From Humulus lupulus (taxonomy: Eukaryota > Streptophyta > Magnoliopsida > Rosales > Cannabaceae): a stretch of DNA of 64,000 nt. Each line of letters opens with the position of its first letter. Position 1 is the first letter of the stretch. The notes under the pieces were generated by a model that saw only the letters and a list, made by a program, of their open reading frames with translations, did no database searches and was not told where the DNA came from. The stretch lies in contig NC_084793.1 of assembly GCF_963169125.1 (NCBI RefSeq), forward strand, positions 93,143,071 through 93,207,070, written 5' to 3'. Positions 35,980 to 47,138 of the stretch are shown here, one piece after another. The position numbers were made by a program, and so were the translations under genes.

Positions 35980-36659
35980 AAAAGTTTGTTTTAAAGAATT
36001 GGCTTGTATTAATTTCACTTTTTACAAGTTTATGAACAAGGGTTAAACAGTTATATGACTAGTCGCTTATAAGTGTAAGATCAATTTTTGATCACTCGTA
36101 TAGACACGAATGTCCATTTATTATGAGAAATAAAGGGAACTGTGCGCAGCCAGTTATTCTTGCCAATTATTGTATTTATTACAAGTATTTGCTCATTACG
36201 TGTGTTGTTTTGCTATATTATCATTTTTATAAGTATTTATTACGAGTAGTAATGCTCGAACAGGTCTTGGTCATGGAAAGTGACCGAGGACCTTAAGCTC
36301 CTCAATCACTTGGGGGGCATATAAGGTACTAAGAAAGCAAAGCATATCAACATGCATATGTAAACACACGAGCAAAATAAGGGAAAGCATACTACAGTAC
36401 TTAGGGTATTTTTCAAAATTTTGTTTAAATTTTGTCAAATCAAAACAAAGTTCTATGCTAAGTTCGGTCATGCGAACATATGTTATAATAAATTACAAAT
36501 ATTATAATATCAAAGTAAAATGTTTTACACCACGAGCAGTTGCTGCGCAGATGTAATTACTAATTAAAAGAAAAGATGCCCTACACAGCAAAAAATTGTC
36601 TTGACATCACGAACTGTGGTTCGTGTGTCCTAGTTACAAATCAAAATAAATAAATAAAG
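35980..36659. other. Tat1 spacer between convergent genes, with internal polypurine-like tract
   Basis: Non-coding and AT-rich. At about 36306-36325 it contains CACTTGGGGGGCATATAAGG, very like the real 3' polypurine tract of Tat2 (ACTTGGGGGGCAAATGTG at 49410). The same phrase is in the Tat2 spacer. I see no other feature. Confidence 0.7.
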
Positions 36660-39309
36660 TTATTGAGTGGCAGGAGTAGGTGGAGGATCTTGTTGGGGTT
36701 GCTGTTCGACTGTGGTCTCAGCATCCTCTTCGATGCCTTCAATACCTGCTGCCAAAGAGATCTCATGAGATCCTTGAGCTTTCTCCTCTTCCTCCAGGTG
36801 AGCAATGCACTTAGCCAGCTCAGCCTCCTTCATATGTTCTGGCAAGTAATCAAAGTTCGCATCGGGGTTGCTTTTCCAAAATATATAAAAGCAGTTGAAC
36901 GCCGCTCCCTTGAACCTCTCCAGGTTGCGAGCGTTGGTTTCTTCGAGCAATTTGATGCGCTCGTCTTGCTCAGCAGTCTCCTTTCTGCTAATCACCAAGT
37001 CGTCCTGGAGCTTGGAGGCCTCTTTTAAGTTCAGCACTGAAGCCTCCTTGTACTTTTATTTGGCCTCGGTAACTTTGACCAAAGTCTCCTGGTGCTGCTT
37101 TAGCTCCTCGCCCAGCTTAGCAATTTTGTCCTCAACCGCTCTCAGCTGCTCAGCATGTTTGGCCTCAGCCACCTTGAGTTGTTCGGCGAGTCTTTCCTCG
37201 ACCGTCTTAATCTCTTCAGCATGCTTGGCAACCATCTCCTCCGAGCGACGCCAACTGGTACTCATGGTCAAAACCCCCTGCGATCAGAGGAAAAGTAAAG
37301 TTGTTAGTGTGAATAAAAGGGCAAGATAGAGAATAAAACCACAGAAAAAATGACTACTTACACTGAGTACTTTATTCAGTGCGCGGCTGATGATTTGGTT
37401 GACTTTTATGGTAGAGACGTTGTTGAAGGCTTCCTGTCTGCGCCGGTGTCTCGATAGTTTCTTCAGCCTATCATTGGCTGAGTTGTAAGCTATGTTCAGG
37501 ATAGCCTCGGCCTGAGTTTTTCCTGACTAAGCAGGAGGACTTAGGTTGCGAGGAGCTGGAAGAGTCTGGTCGACGGGAGCTGTAGAATTCGGGTCGACAG
37601 AAGCTGGAGGAGTCAGGTCGATAGGAGCTGGAGGAGGAGTCGTGTCTCTAGAAGGTGTTGGTGCAGGAGGATTCTCAGTCCGTGCCATTTTCTTAGAAGG
37701 ATCACTACTGCTTTCCCGAGGTGTCGCCTGCTCACAGGAGCCGTGGCATTGGGGTTGTTGTACAAGTTGAACGCTTCACTGGAAGGCATGACTGCAGGAT
37801 GGAAACAAATGATTAGACAATATAAACTAAGTTACTTAAAAAAGCAAGGAAATAATTGCAAGAAAAATTCTAAGTGGTATACTAGAGCTATTATTACTAG
37901 TCGATACAGTATTTATGGTAATACTGCTACACTCACTCTCTGCCTCGAAGAAGTCTAAATTTAAACTATTGATCGCATATTTAAAGTTGCCATCCCCGTC
38001 GAATAAATGACAGGGAATGGGAAAATTTTCCAAAAGTGAGAATTCACTATCGTTCTCATCAGAAGACTCGAGTATGGGCTCGGGGTATTCTGGAAGTTTC
38101 TGCTTGCCCTTCCCATGTTGGGTCGGAGCAGCAACAGCTCATGGGATGCTGGAGGGTTGCCCGGCTTCTCAGGGGCTATGACACATCGAGGATCTCTCCT
38201 CCAGTAGCACTCCCTGCTGTAGACTCCCTCACTTCCTGGTGAGGTGCCAGAAGGCCGACCAACCTTAAGTTGCTTTCAGTAACCAGCTCTTTAACGCTCT
38301 TCTCGATGTTCGTCATTCTGGCCAAGGTTGCTGCCGTTATCTCCATCTCTGGAGTAAGGTCTGGTCGATACCATGGACCTAAACAACACCAAAGTTCTAA
38401 AGACGATATAGAAAAGCTAGAAGAAATTAAACGACCAGTGATTAAAAGATTTACCTCCTCGGGTGAAGGCCAAGTTATCAGCGACCAGGTCCGTTGTAAG
38501 AAAGTAATCTTGGAAGTACTTACCTACATTGGATTTGTAGGTGATGTCACTCAAGAAGGTACGAGCGGACTCTTGGTGGTAGAAGTGGAAGAACCCCGTG
38601 TTGTTGTGGTTGGGGTTGGACTTGAGATAGAACAGGTAGTTGATCTCATGTGGTGTAGGTACAGGCCACTTCTTATGATTATAAAGGATATAGAGTGCAA
38701 ATAGTACTCTATATCCGTTGGGAGTAATTTGAAAGGGGGAGACCTCAAAATAATTGGCCACCCCCTGAAAAAATTGGCCACCCCCTGAAAAAATTTGTGC
38801 AAAGGCAAAATAGCCAATGCCTCGATATGGTACCGCGACCAGGCGCTGAAGGCACCCCCAGGCATGTTTGCCCTCTGGTCGGGTGAAGGTTTGATTAGGG
38901 TTATCCCAGGAAGACCGTACTTTTTAAGATATTTGTTCACCATCCTAGCTGATATGATGCTAGGAGGCGCTACGTACCATTCGACCTCTGGCCTAAAGCC
39001 GTCGCGAGGTCGGGTTGTAGGTTGGATTTCTGCGGGTGCAATATTTACAGGCTGGGGATTTGTAGAAAGGTCCTTGGTGAGAGGGGCAGGCTGGTTAGAA
39101 GGAGGGTTGGCTATTTTCTTCTTTCTACGAGCAGTATACTTCACGTGACCCATGTTCGGTTGACTGGTCGTAGGTCTAGTCGCTGTGTTTTGCTGAGAAA
39201 ATAGGACTTTCGGAAACAACAGTGACGGTTGTTCTTGATCCTCGAATAGTAGCGCAAATAGATCATCGCCGATTGACCTCTCACCTCCCCAAGGACCATG
39301 AATGAATAT
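36660..39309 (-). pseudogene. Tat1 antisense gene, exons 2-5 (PF04195-like domain and coiled coil)
   Basis: A convergent, spliced gene read on the minus strand. The exon from 39309 follows a strong acceptor (CTGTTCCCAG) and encodes GDDLFALLFEDQEQP, a basic linker, then LPLHKFFQGVANYF and ITPNGYRVLFALYILY, resembling the 'putative gypsy type transposon' domain (PF04195). A 20-bp tandem duplication (38754-38793) shifts its frame. Inferred introns: 38379-38454 (76 nt, phase 1), 37792-37936 (145 nt, phase 1) and 37278-37361 (84 nt, phase 0), all GT-AG. The last exon, 37277-36660, is a Lys/Glu-rich coiled coil with one TAA (37058), ending in FYIFWKSNPDANFDYLPEHM and an acidic tail. The function is unknown. 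It is disabled by the duplication and several stops. Confidence 0.75.
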
Positions 39310-39650
39310 CTGGGAACAGAAAATGGGAGATGAGAATCTACGGCCAACAGATAGAAGAAGTGAAAACGTTGGGATAACTTTGCTCGCGTATAAAAGTTAA
39401 GCTTTTATACGACCAGTAGCATTCTAACGTAAACACTAAAAACATGTGAACAGTTTGAAAAACAGATTAAAAGCGGAAGTGAAAAGTTTTTTTAGGGAAA
39501 CATTTTTACTCCGAAAATAGACGAGAAAAAGCCAGATTTTTCCGAAAGCATAAAAATCGAATTTTTACTTCAATTTTGGACCCTAAATCCGTATTCCTAC
39601 TTCCCACGCCAATTTCTAAGCCTCACTTAGTGTTTTTGCTAATTAAAACT
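39310..39650. other. Tat1 sequence left of Tat2; predicted intron 1 of the antisense gene
   Basis: Non-coding. On the minus strand it ends in a pyrimidine-rich acceptor (39310-39330). The last five bases AAACT (39646-39650) are the Tat2 target-site duplication. Confidence 0.6.
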
Positions 39651-40341
39651 TGTGTACCCTAATTTCAGCACGAGTCTTTCACTCAGCTCAGGTACAGCTG
39701 GCAAATAAATACATGGAAGAAATAGCCAAGGAAATCATATATTATCCACATGGACAACACGATTTTCACGATGGTTATACGAGCTAGGAATGCATAAGTT
39801 GCGAAGCGTGAGCTTATGATATTCATACGGCACGACCTCCACAGTACGAGCTCGGAGACATATCCAGTTCGTGGTAACTCGAGCATATGGCGAATCCGCG
39901 GATCCCCAAAGGCCCGAGTATTTTATACGATCATTTATGGCCAGTCTGTAATATTTAATATCCCTGATATTAGGAGACCATTTATTTCATGATCAGATCA
40001 TATCCTAGTATAAATGGGAATATTTCATATTAAATGTAATAAATATGTAAATCCGCGATTGACTCACGCGGTTACCCAAATCTGTCCAAGGAATTTCTCT
40101 ATAAATGTTGAGAATATTGGATAGGAAGAGAGAGGATTATACTGTAATACTGAAACTTTGCCAAAATAGATAGAGGAAAACAATAATAATATAGACTCAT
40201 GGACTAGGTGGATTTTAACCACTGAACAACGTAAAAAGATCGGTGTTCTTGAGAGTTAATTTCTTATTTCGGTTTATTATCAAGCACTAATTCAACCTTG
40301 TTATTTTCTTAATTCACTGTTAGCGAAAAACTGTGCCAACA
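39651..40341 (+). repeat. Tat2 5' LTR (691 bp)
   Basis: It runs TGTGTACCCTAATTTCA...GTGCCAACA and has a TATA box (CTATAAAT, 40099-40106). Immediately after it, GTTTAGTGCTTTCATTGAGA (40342-40361) occupies the primer-binding-site position; compare GTTTGGTGCCGTCTGTGGGA in Tat3. Confidence 0.95.
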
Positions 40342-40406
40342 GTTTAGTGCTTTCATTGAGAGGAGAGATTAGTGCTTTCACCAAAATCCCAATAAAAAAT
40401 CTCATC

Positions 40407-42299
40407 ATGGTGGTCACTCGCTCAATGCACGACAATGAGATGGAACAACATGGTGGGCAGGGGGCCCATCATACCGCTGTTTCAAATGAGCATGGCCCTG
40501 AAGTTCAGCAACGACCGGGAAAGCAATCGGTGGGCCACGGTGATACTGGGAGTTTGGCATCATTGCCACCGAATCCAAACCTAGACTACTCGACTGCAGT
40601 TGAGTTGGAAAACATGCGGTTAAGAGGCCATCTTGCTAAGGAAAACAGGCAAATTGAGGAAGTTTTGGCTCGGTTACCCCCTCTTGCAACCGATGCTAAT
40701 GTCAAAAAAAGGCAAAGTGGTCTCATAAGTCCCACAAAAATAGTCAATCCAAACCAAGTCGGTCAGTCAGAATTGCCACCCCAAGCTCTGTGCCTACAAC
40801 GCAAGACCGCCAAAATGCTAAACCTAGTGGCCCTCGGAGAGGACATCAGCAAGTCAGTCGGTTAATTAGGACCGCAACCCCAAGTTTGGTACCTCCTTCC
40901 CCAGCGCCTCGAGGTACCCATGGCAATCCACGGGGAAGAGCTGGAACAGGCTCATAGAGACAAAATGTTCCAGCCAACCCTCCTGCGTCACGATCGGATT
41001 GCCAGGCGCAGAGAGCTAGAAATGATGGGGAGGAACAACCGCGGGCTAATTTAGTTCTCCCTGATGGGACAAGAATTTCCTTGCCAGTTAGGCATCCCCC
41101 ATCACCCATAAGACATCCGACACTGCCTCATTCTGCGCGGGACATTCCTGCTTATGGAGACAGCAGGAGAAATCCTCCTCCGTCTACCCATACCTATGTC
41201 CCACAAACACGTGTCGATAATCCAAATCCTCGGCCTCAACCTCGAGAAGTAAGCTTCACAAATGGAATTTATTGGACTGAAAGTCATCAAAGTGGTAGGT
41301 ACGAGGGCGATCTGAGAAACCATCTAAGTTCGGCACAGAGTCCTCGATACGATACACAGCCTGATCTGCGAGATCACCTGAATTCACAGAGAAGAAATTC
41401 AGCCCGAAATGAAGGAGTCAGTTACACTCGTCAAGGGGGAGGTCCTTCCAAAGTACATGATAACAAGAATGTCCCACAAAACCAAGCCCGAACTTGGAAG
41501 GACAACAACCCGCCGAACGCGTACGATAGGACGGGAGCTGTTGAGCAGCCGCATAATAACGCAAGAAGCAGGGACCAAACCCTCGAAAGGCTAGCCCAGA
41601 TGGAGGAGCTAATGAAGAAGCTTTTATCGTAAAAAGAGAAAGATGAGTGTAACTCAAAGGATGAGCTCGAGCTTTTCTCCCTGAATATTGCAACGATTGC
41701 ATATCCAGTGGGTTTCAGGATGCCATATTTGTCAAAGTTTGACGGAGATGGGGATCTATCTTGTTGGAGGAGACATGTGGCAAGAGCTACAGAGGAAAGG
41801 AGTTAATACCGTGGACGATTTCTTGAAACAAGCCCAAAGGTGGGTTAACCTGGAAGAGGCGCGAGCTTCCATCGTAAGAACCAGCCAAGTCCATGTCCAG
41901 CCCGTTAGAACGGTAACGGATGTTGCAGCTACGGCTCAAACCGTTGCCCAGAATAACTAAGGGGGAAATAATAATAGAAAGGGAAATGGTGAGGGCGACC
42001 AGAGCAGAACAAAGAAAAACAAGTTCGTGGAGAAATTTAAACCGGTCTACACAACATATACCAATCTAACGGATACTAGAGAACGCATCTTCTTAGCTAA
42101 TTCTACTTGCCTTCCATGGAAGAAGTCAAAACCGCTAAAAAACCAAAGAGCGAAGAGAGATCCTTCGAAGTTTTTCCGATTCCACAATGATATCGGTCAT
42201 AATACTGATGACTGTAGACAGCTAAATGATGAGATCAAGACTCTTATCAGAGCAGGACCTTTGGCACAATATGCCCAGAATCGAGCGACTCCTAGTTAG
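40407..42299 (+). pseudogene. Tat2 gag with capsid-core deletion
   Basis: The ATG at 40407 opens MVVTRSMHDNEMEQ, a usual Tat gag start (VTRS). The first frame runs to 40862; an Arg/Pro/Asn-rich linker follows to 41632 (RLAQMEELMKKLL at its end). The start of the capsid core is present (MPYLSKFDGDGDLSCW, about 41718-41765), but the text jumps to ELQRKGVNTVDDFLKQAQRWVNLEEA (about 41785), so most of the capsid core is deleted. The zinc motif reads FRFHNDIGHNTDDCRQLND (about 42175) with Phe in place of the first Cys. Non-functional. Confidence 0.85.
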
Positions 42300-43100
42300 C
42301 CCGCTGGACAAAACCCTCTGTCAGCTCCTGAAGCTTCAATGAATCAAGCCGGAGCTCGGATGAATCAGGACAATCCTCCTTCGATAACAGGAGGAGATAT
42401 AGCCACTATTTCGGGAGGACCTCATCTGGCAAGTACGAGCAGAGGTGCCCAGAAGAGGTATATCAACGAACTGAAGTCCCATAATGGAGTGGAGTTCATC
42501 CCGGAACAACAGTTATCAAAGCAGCAGTGATTGGAAAACAACCAATCATTTTTATGGAGGAAGATGCTAGCCATGTCCAGTTCCCACATAATGATCCACT
42601 GGTCATAATAGTTCAGCTTGTCAACCGAAGAGTTCGCAGGACGCTAGTAGACAACAGAATTTCTGTGAATCTACTTTTTAGGTCCACCTTAGAAAAAATG
42701 GGATTGTCTGTAACCGAGATGAAGGCAACCTCAATGATTCTATATGGTCTTTCTAGTGAAGGGTCAGCTGCCATCGGAACGATCAAATTGGTGGTAACAT
42801 TGGGTGAAGGTTCACGAACTGTCTCCAAGTTGCTTGAGTTCGTGGTCATCAATTGTCCAGGCGCGTACAATGCGATTTTGGGCCGACCTTCGTTGATGGC
42901 ATTTGAAGCCATAACCTCTATCTGCCACCTAGCAATAAAATTCCCCTCATTTGCGGGAATATGCACTGTCAAAGGCGATCAGCTCACTGCCAGGGAATGC
43001 TATAGCATTTCTATGAAGGGAAAAATACAACCTGGGTAGCAAGCAATGACCATAAGTGACGGAGGTGAGGAGTCCCAAGAAGTGGAAGTTGCCTGTGAGA
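42300..43100 (+). pseudogene. Tat2 protease
   Basis: The frame 42527-43039 contains HNDPLVIIVQLVNRRVRRTL, then VDNRISVNLLFRSTLEKMGL where the catalytic D-T/N-G-S box should be; it reads Asp-Asn-Arg-Ile. The later LEFVVINCPGAYNAILGRP (about 42835-42890) is well conserved. The Gly to Arg change would abolish the active site. Confidence 0.85.
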
Positions 43101-44620
43101 CAAAAGAACCTCAAGAAACAAAGGATAGTGACGTCGCCCCAAGTGATGATATCGACCCACGAATGGGGGAGGACAGATCAGAGCTCCAAGCGATTGAGGA
43201 GCTCGAGGAAGTAAACATAGATCCCAAAGACGCTTCAAGAGTCATTAAGATTGGGAAAAATCTTGATGATGATAGGAAAAATGAGCTAGTTATATTTTAC
43301 AAGGGAATCTAGATGTTTTCGTTTGATCCCATTAAGATATGGTGGGAATAAGCCCGAGTGTGATCATGCACGCTCTAAACTTGGACAAAAGCATACCTGC
43401 GAAATCCCAGTAACAAAGACGTTTAGGAACAGTCTGAGCTGAAGCACTGGAGGAAGAAGAGGCCCAGCTATTAAAGTGTGGGTTTATTCGTGAAGGAAAA
43501 TAATCGATCTGGGTCACGAATCCTGTTCTGGTCCCAAAGCCAAATGGAAAGTGGAGGATCTGCATCCATTTCTCCGACCTAAACAAATCTTCTCCTAAAG
43601 ATTGTTTTCCACTACCGAGGATTGATCAGTTGGTAGATGCCACCGCAGGACACATGCTCATGTCCTAGCTTTATGACTCCAACTAATGTATATTCTGGAT
43701 ATAACCAGATCGCAATGAATCCTGCTGACCAAGAGCATACTAGCTTTATGAAGAATGCCGAAGCTACCTACTAACGGTTAGTTAACAGAATGTTCATTGG
43801 TCAGATTAGGAAAAATATGGAAGTGTATGTCGATGATATGCTAATTAAATCCAAGACTGCCGATAACCATGTATCTGATCTAAATGAATGTTTTGAGATC
43901 AAGAGGAGGTATAACATGAGGCTGAATCCCCAGAAATGTACTTTCGAAGTAACGTCGGGAAAATTTATGGGATTCATAGTCAATACAAGGGGGATAGAGG
44001 CGAACCCAGATAAAATCAGATCATTATTGGAAATGCCTTCGCCTAGCTTGCGTAAAGAAGTTCAGAGCATGACTGGAAAGGTGGCAGCTCTGAACCGATT
44101 TATTTCAAAATCCACTCACAAGTGATTGCCGTTCTACAACTGCTCAGAGGAAATAAGAAATTTCAATGGACTGAGTGCGAGCAGGCATTCCTCGACCTAA
44201 AAACGCACTTGGCCAAGCCCCCAGTATTGTCTAAGCCTATGTCTGGAGAACCCCTGTTCCTTTATTTGGCTGTAACAGAAAATGCAGTCAGTGCCGTGTT
44301 AGTTCAGGAAGAAGATCGCACTCAAAAACTGGTGTATTATATAAGTAAGAGACTTCTCGGAGCTGAATCATGGTATCCACTGATAGAAAAGATAGCGTTC
44401 TGCCTAATATTAGCTTCCAGGAAGCTCAGACCATATTTCCAGTCCCATTCAATCCACGTCATGACCGACCAACCTCTAAGGAAGGAATTGCAAACCTGAA
44501 ACATCGAAATGTTTTTTAAAATGGGCAGTTGAACTCCAGTTCGAGATACTGTATGTACCACGGACCTTGATCAAAAGCCAGGCCCTTGCTGATTTTGTGG
44601 CTGAATGCCGGATTTCAAGA
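43101..44620 (+). pseudogene. Tat2 reverse transcriptase and RNase H
   Basis: The linker is at 43186-43312. Finger motifs NPVLVPKPNGKWRICIHFSDLNK (about 43520, Asp of CVDF replaced by His) and LPRIDQLVDATAG are followed by a deletion near 43740-43755 that removes the MPFGLKNA region. YVDDMLIKSK is intact at about 43825-43850, then FMGFIVNTRGIEANPDKIRSL. The RNase H part (44122-44499) has LFLYLAVTENAVSAVLVQEE, YYISKRLLGAE, IEKIAFCLILASRKLRPYF and VMTDQPL. Many stops lie in 43311-43780. Confidence 0.86.
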
Positions 44621-45010
44621 GGAGCTTTTGAAGGAACCGGTGCAGGAGTTGTGGAAAATATTTGTAGACGGCTCATCAAACGAGAATAGATCCGGAGCTA
44701 AGATCATATTGATCTCTCTAGAAGGGCATTGATTCCATACAGCTCTGAGATTCGGATTCGAAGCATCTAACAACAAAGCCAAATATGAGGCCTTGCAAGC
44801 CGGACTTAGAGTGGCAAAGGAGCTGAAAGCAAAGGCCGTCCAGTGCTATAGCGATTCCTCGCTCATGGTCAATTAGGTGTTGGGGGAGTATCAAGCTCGT
44901 AGTACCAAGACGATGGCTTACCTGGCTAAGGTGAAGGGGGAGCTATCAAATTTTGAGTACAGTACTGTTGAACAGATACCTCGTGAGCAGAACTCTAATG
45001 CTGACGCTTT
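44621..45010 (+). pseudogene. Tat2 archaeal-type RNase H
   Basis: FVDGSSNENRSGAKIILI (about 44659), SNNKAKYEALQAGLRVAKEL (about 44768) and YSDSSLMVN (about 44848), then EQNSNADALARLATT (about 44990). The catalytic Glu of NNEAKYEAL is Lys here, so the domain would be inactive. Stops at about 44686, 44731 and 44875. Confidence 0.86.
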
Positions 45011-46340
45011 GGCAAGGCTTGCCACCACCAAGGAAGCTGAGACTTTGAATGTAGTACCAGTGGAATTCTTTGAGAGTCTGAGCATGACAGAAAAAATGGT
45101 AGAGGTCGAGATGATCGGCACGAGGCCAACCTGGATGACCGCCATAGTGTAATACCTTACAACAGGAAGGCTACCTGAGGAAAGAAAGGACGCGAGAAAA
45201 ATACTCTATCAAGCTCCAAGGTATGTGATAGTAGATGGTACATTATACTGACGTGGTCATTCACTGCCTCTCCTATGGTGTGTTCTGCCTTAGGAGGCTA
45301 AAACCATTCTGCAAGAGGTGCATGAAGGCTTTTGTGGAGATCATGCTGGGGGGAAAAACCTAGCCTTAAAAATATTAAGGCAGGGCTATTTTTGGCCCAC
45401 TTTAATGAAAGATTCCATCTCCCATGTTCAGAAATGCGACAAATGCCAGCGCTTCGCCATAGTCGCCCGAGCTATTCCAGTCGAGCTAACAATGATCTCA
45501 TCCCCGTGGCCATTTGCAGTTTGGGAATTGACCTAATAGGATCCTTACCTATGGGAAAGGGAGGAGTTTGTTACGCGGTGGTGGAAATCGATTATTTCAC
45601 GAAGTGGGCAGAGGCCGAGCCTTTGGCAACCATCACTTCAAAGAGAGTCCTAGACTTTGTGGTGAAGAACATTGTATGTCGATTGGGCTTCCTAAAAAGA
45701 TCGTGTCAGATAATGGGACCCAGTTCGGCAGTGATCTCTTCACTGACTTTTGTGAAAAGTACGACATTATTAAGAGTTTTTCTTCGGTAGCATATCCACA
45801 GGCCAATGGACAGGTCGAGGCTGTGAATAAGACCCTAAAGGCGAGCCTTAAAAAAAGGTTAGATGAGGCCAAAGGAGTCTGGCCTGAGCAGCTCCTGCAA
45901 GTACTTTGGGCATACCGAACTTCCCACAGGACCTCCACAGGACACACTCCTTTCTCCTTGACCTTTGGAAGCAAGGTCGTCCCTCCCGTTGAAGCTATGG
46001 TATCCACGCACAGACTAAGGACATTCAGCCAGGAGCAGAATGATAACCTACTTAATCCATCTCTCGACCTGATTGATGAGAAACGAGAGGATTCACAGTT
46101 ACAGCTCATTACTTTTATTCTAAGGTCAAGAGACGTAGTTTTGGATTGGGCGACCTAGTTCTTCGAAGGGTCTTTTTGGCTAACAAGGATCCCAAGGACG
46201 GCATTTTAGGCCCGAACTAGGAAGGACCATATCAGATCGTGGAAGTTTTGCATGCGGGAACTTTCAAGTTATCTCGGCTTAGTGGAGAAACAGTCCCACT
46301 GACCTGGAACGTCGTGCACTTCAAAAAGTATTATCAATAA
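45011..46340 (+). pseudogene. Tat2 integrase
   Basis: Zinc region EVHEGFCGDHAGGKNLALKI and VQKCDKCQRFA (about 45315-45460) keeps its His and Cys. The core has GIDLIGSLPMGKGG (shifted frame, about 45525), SDNGTQFGSDLFTDFCEKYD (about 45706) and NGQVEAVNKTLKASL (about 45806), then LLQVLWAYRTSHRTSTGHTP. The C-terminal module GPYQIVEVLHAGTFKL and HFKKYYQ ends at about 46339. Frameshifts near 45525, 45685 and 46110 and stops near 45150 and 45250 break it. Confidence 0.87.
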
Positions 46341-47138
46341 TACAGTCATCCATGTAAGGCTTAAATATAAAAGACACTTAGTTAAATAACAAATGGATTA
46401 TTAAATGATTTTTCTTGTTGAAATGGTTTTAAATAATTTTTCTTTATAAGGTTGTATTAGCTCGTGTGTGGATGTTTGTAAAAGCAACCAAGAAATTCTC
46501 TACATTCTGGTTACTTGGGGGGGGGGGGGGGGCATATAACCCGAAGTGGATCAGAATAAGATCGCTAGATGAGAAATCATTTAAAATCCTAGACACAACC
46601 AGGTACAAAACTATCCTAGATACAACCAGGTCAGATACTTAGAAGCTTGGAAAATTGATTATTCGACGGCTTTTTAAGAGCTCGAGATGTTAATAAACCT
46701 AGCACGAACTAAGTTTAAATCACTTAAAACCCTGGATATAACCAGGTCCAAAACTTAGAAGTCAGCAAAATTGAATATTCGATGGCTTTTCTAAGAGCTC
46801 AAGATGTCAATAAACCTAACACGAACTAAGTTTAAAATATTTAAAATCCCAGATATAATTGGGTCCAAGGACTGATTCTTAATAGGTTTGATATAAATCA
46901 ACACATTAAGTTTGGACATAACCGAGCTTAAAATATCTATCCTGATCTAAAAATCGATTCCTAAAATCTCGAATGTACAAGTCTAAGAAGTCATAAACAT
47001 GAGAGATAATCAAGGAAAAGACAAATAGAATAAAAGTTAGATATATAAATTGAAATTAAATTTGTCCTGAGGAGAAAAACCTCGAACTAAGCCCAAGGGC
47101 AATTGTTTACAAACAAATATAAAAAAAAACAAAAAGAC
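46341..47138. other. Tat2 spacer between convergent genes: G16 tract and 117-bp repeats
   Basis: Non-coding. A run of 16 G (46517-46532) sits in the phrase ACTTG...GCATATAA, matching the internal polypurine-like tract of Tat1. Two full and partial further copies of a roughly 117-bp tandem repeat follow (starts near 46615, 46731 and 46848), marked by CCTGGATATAACCAGGTCC-like and CACGAACTAAGTTTAAA words. The rest, to 47138, is AT-rich with no gene. Confidence 0.8.

Noticed and set aside
38795..39148. 117-codon plus-strand frame
   Set aside because: Complement of the antisense PF04195-like exon, whose minus-strand reading shows the domain and splice sites.
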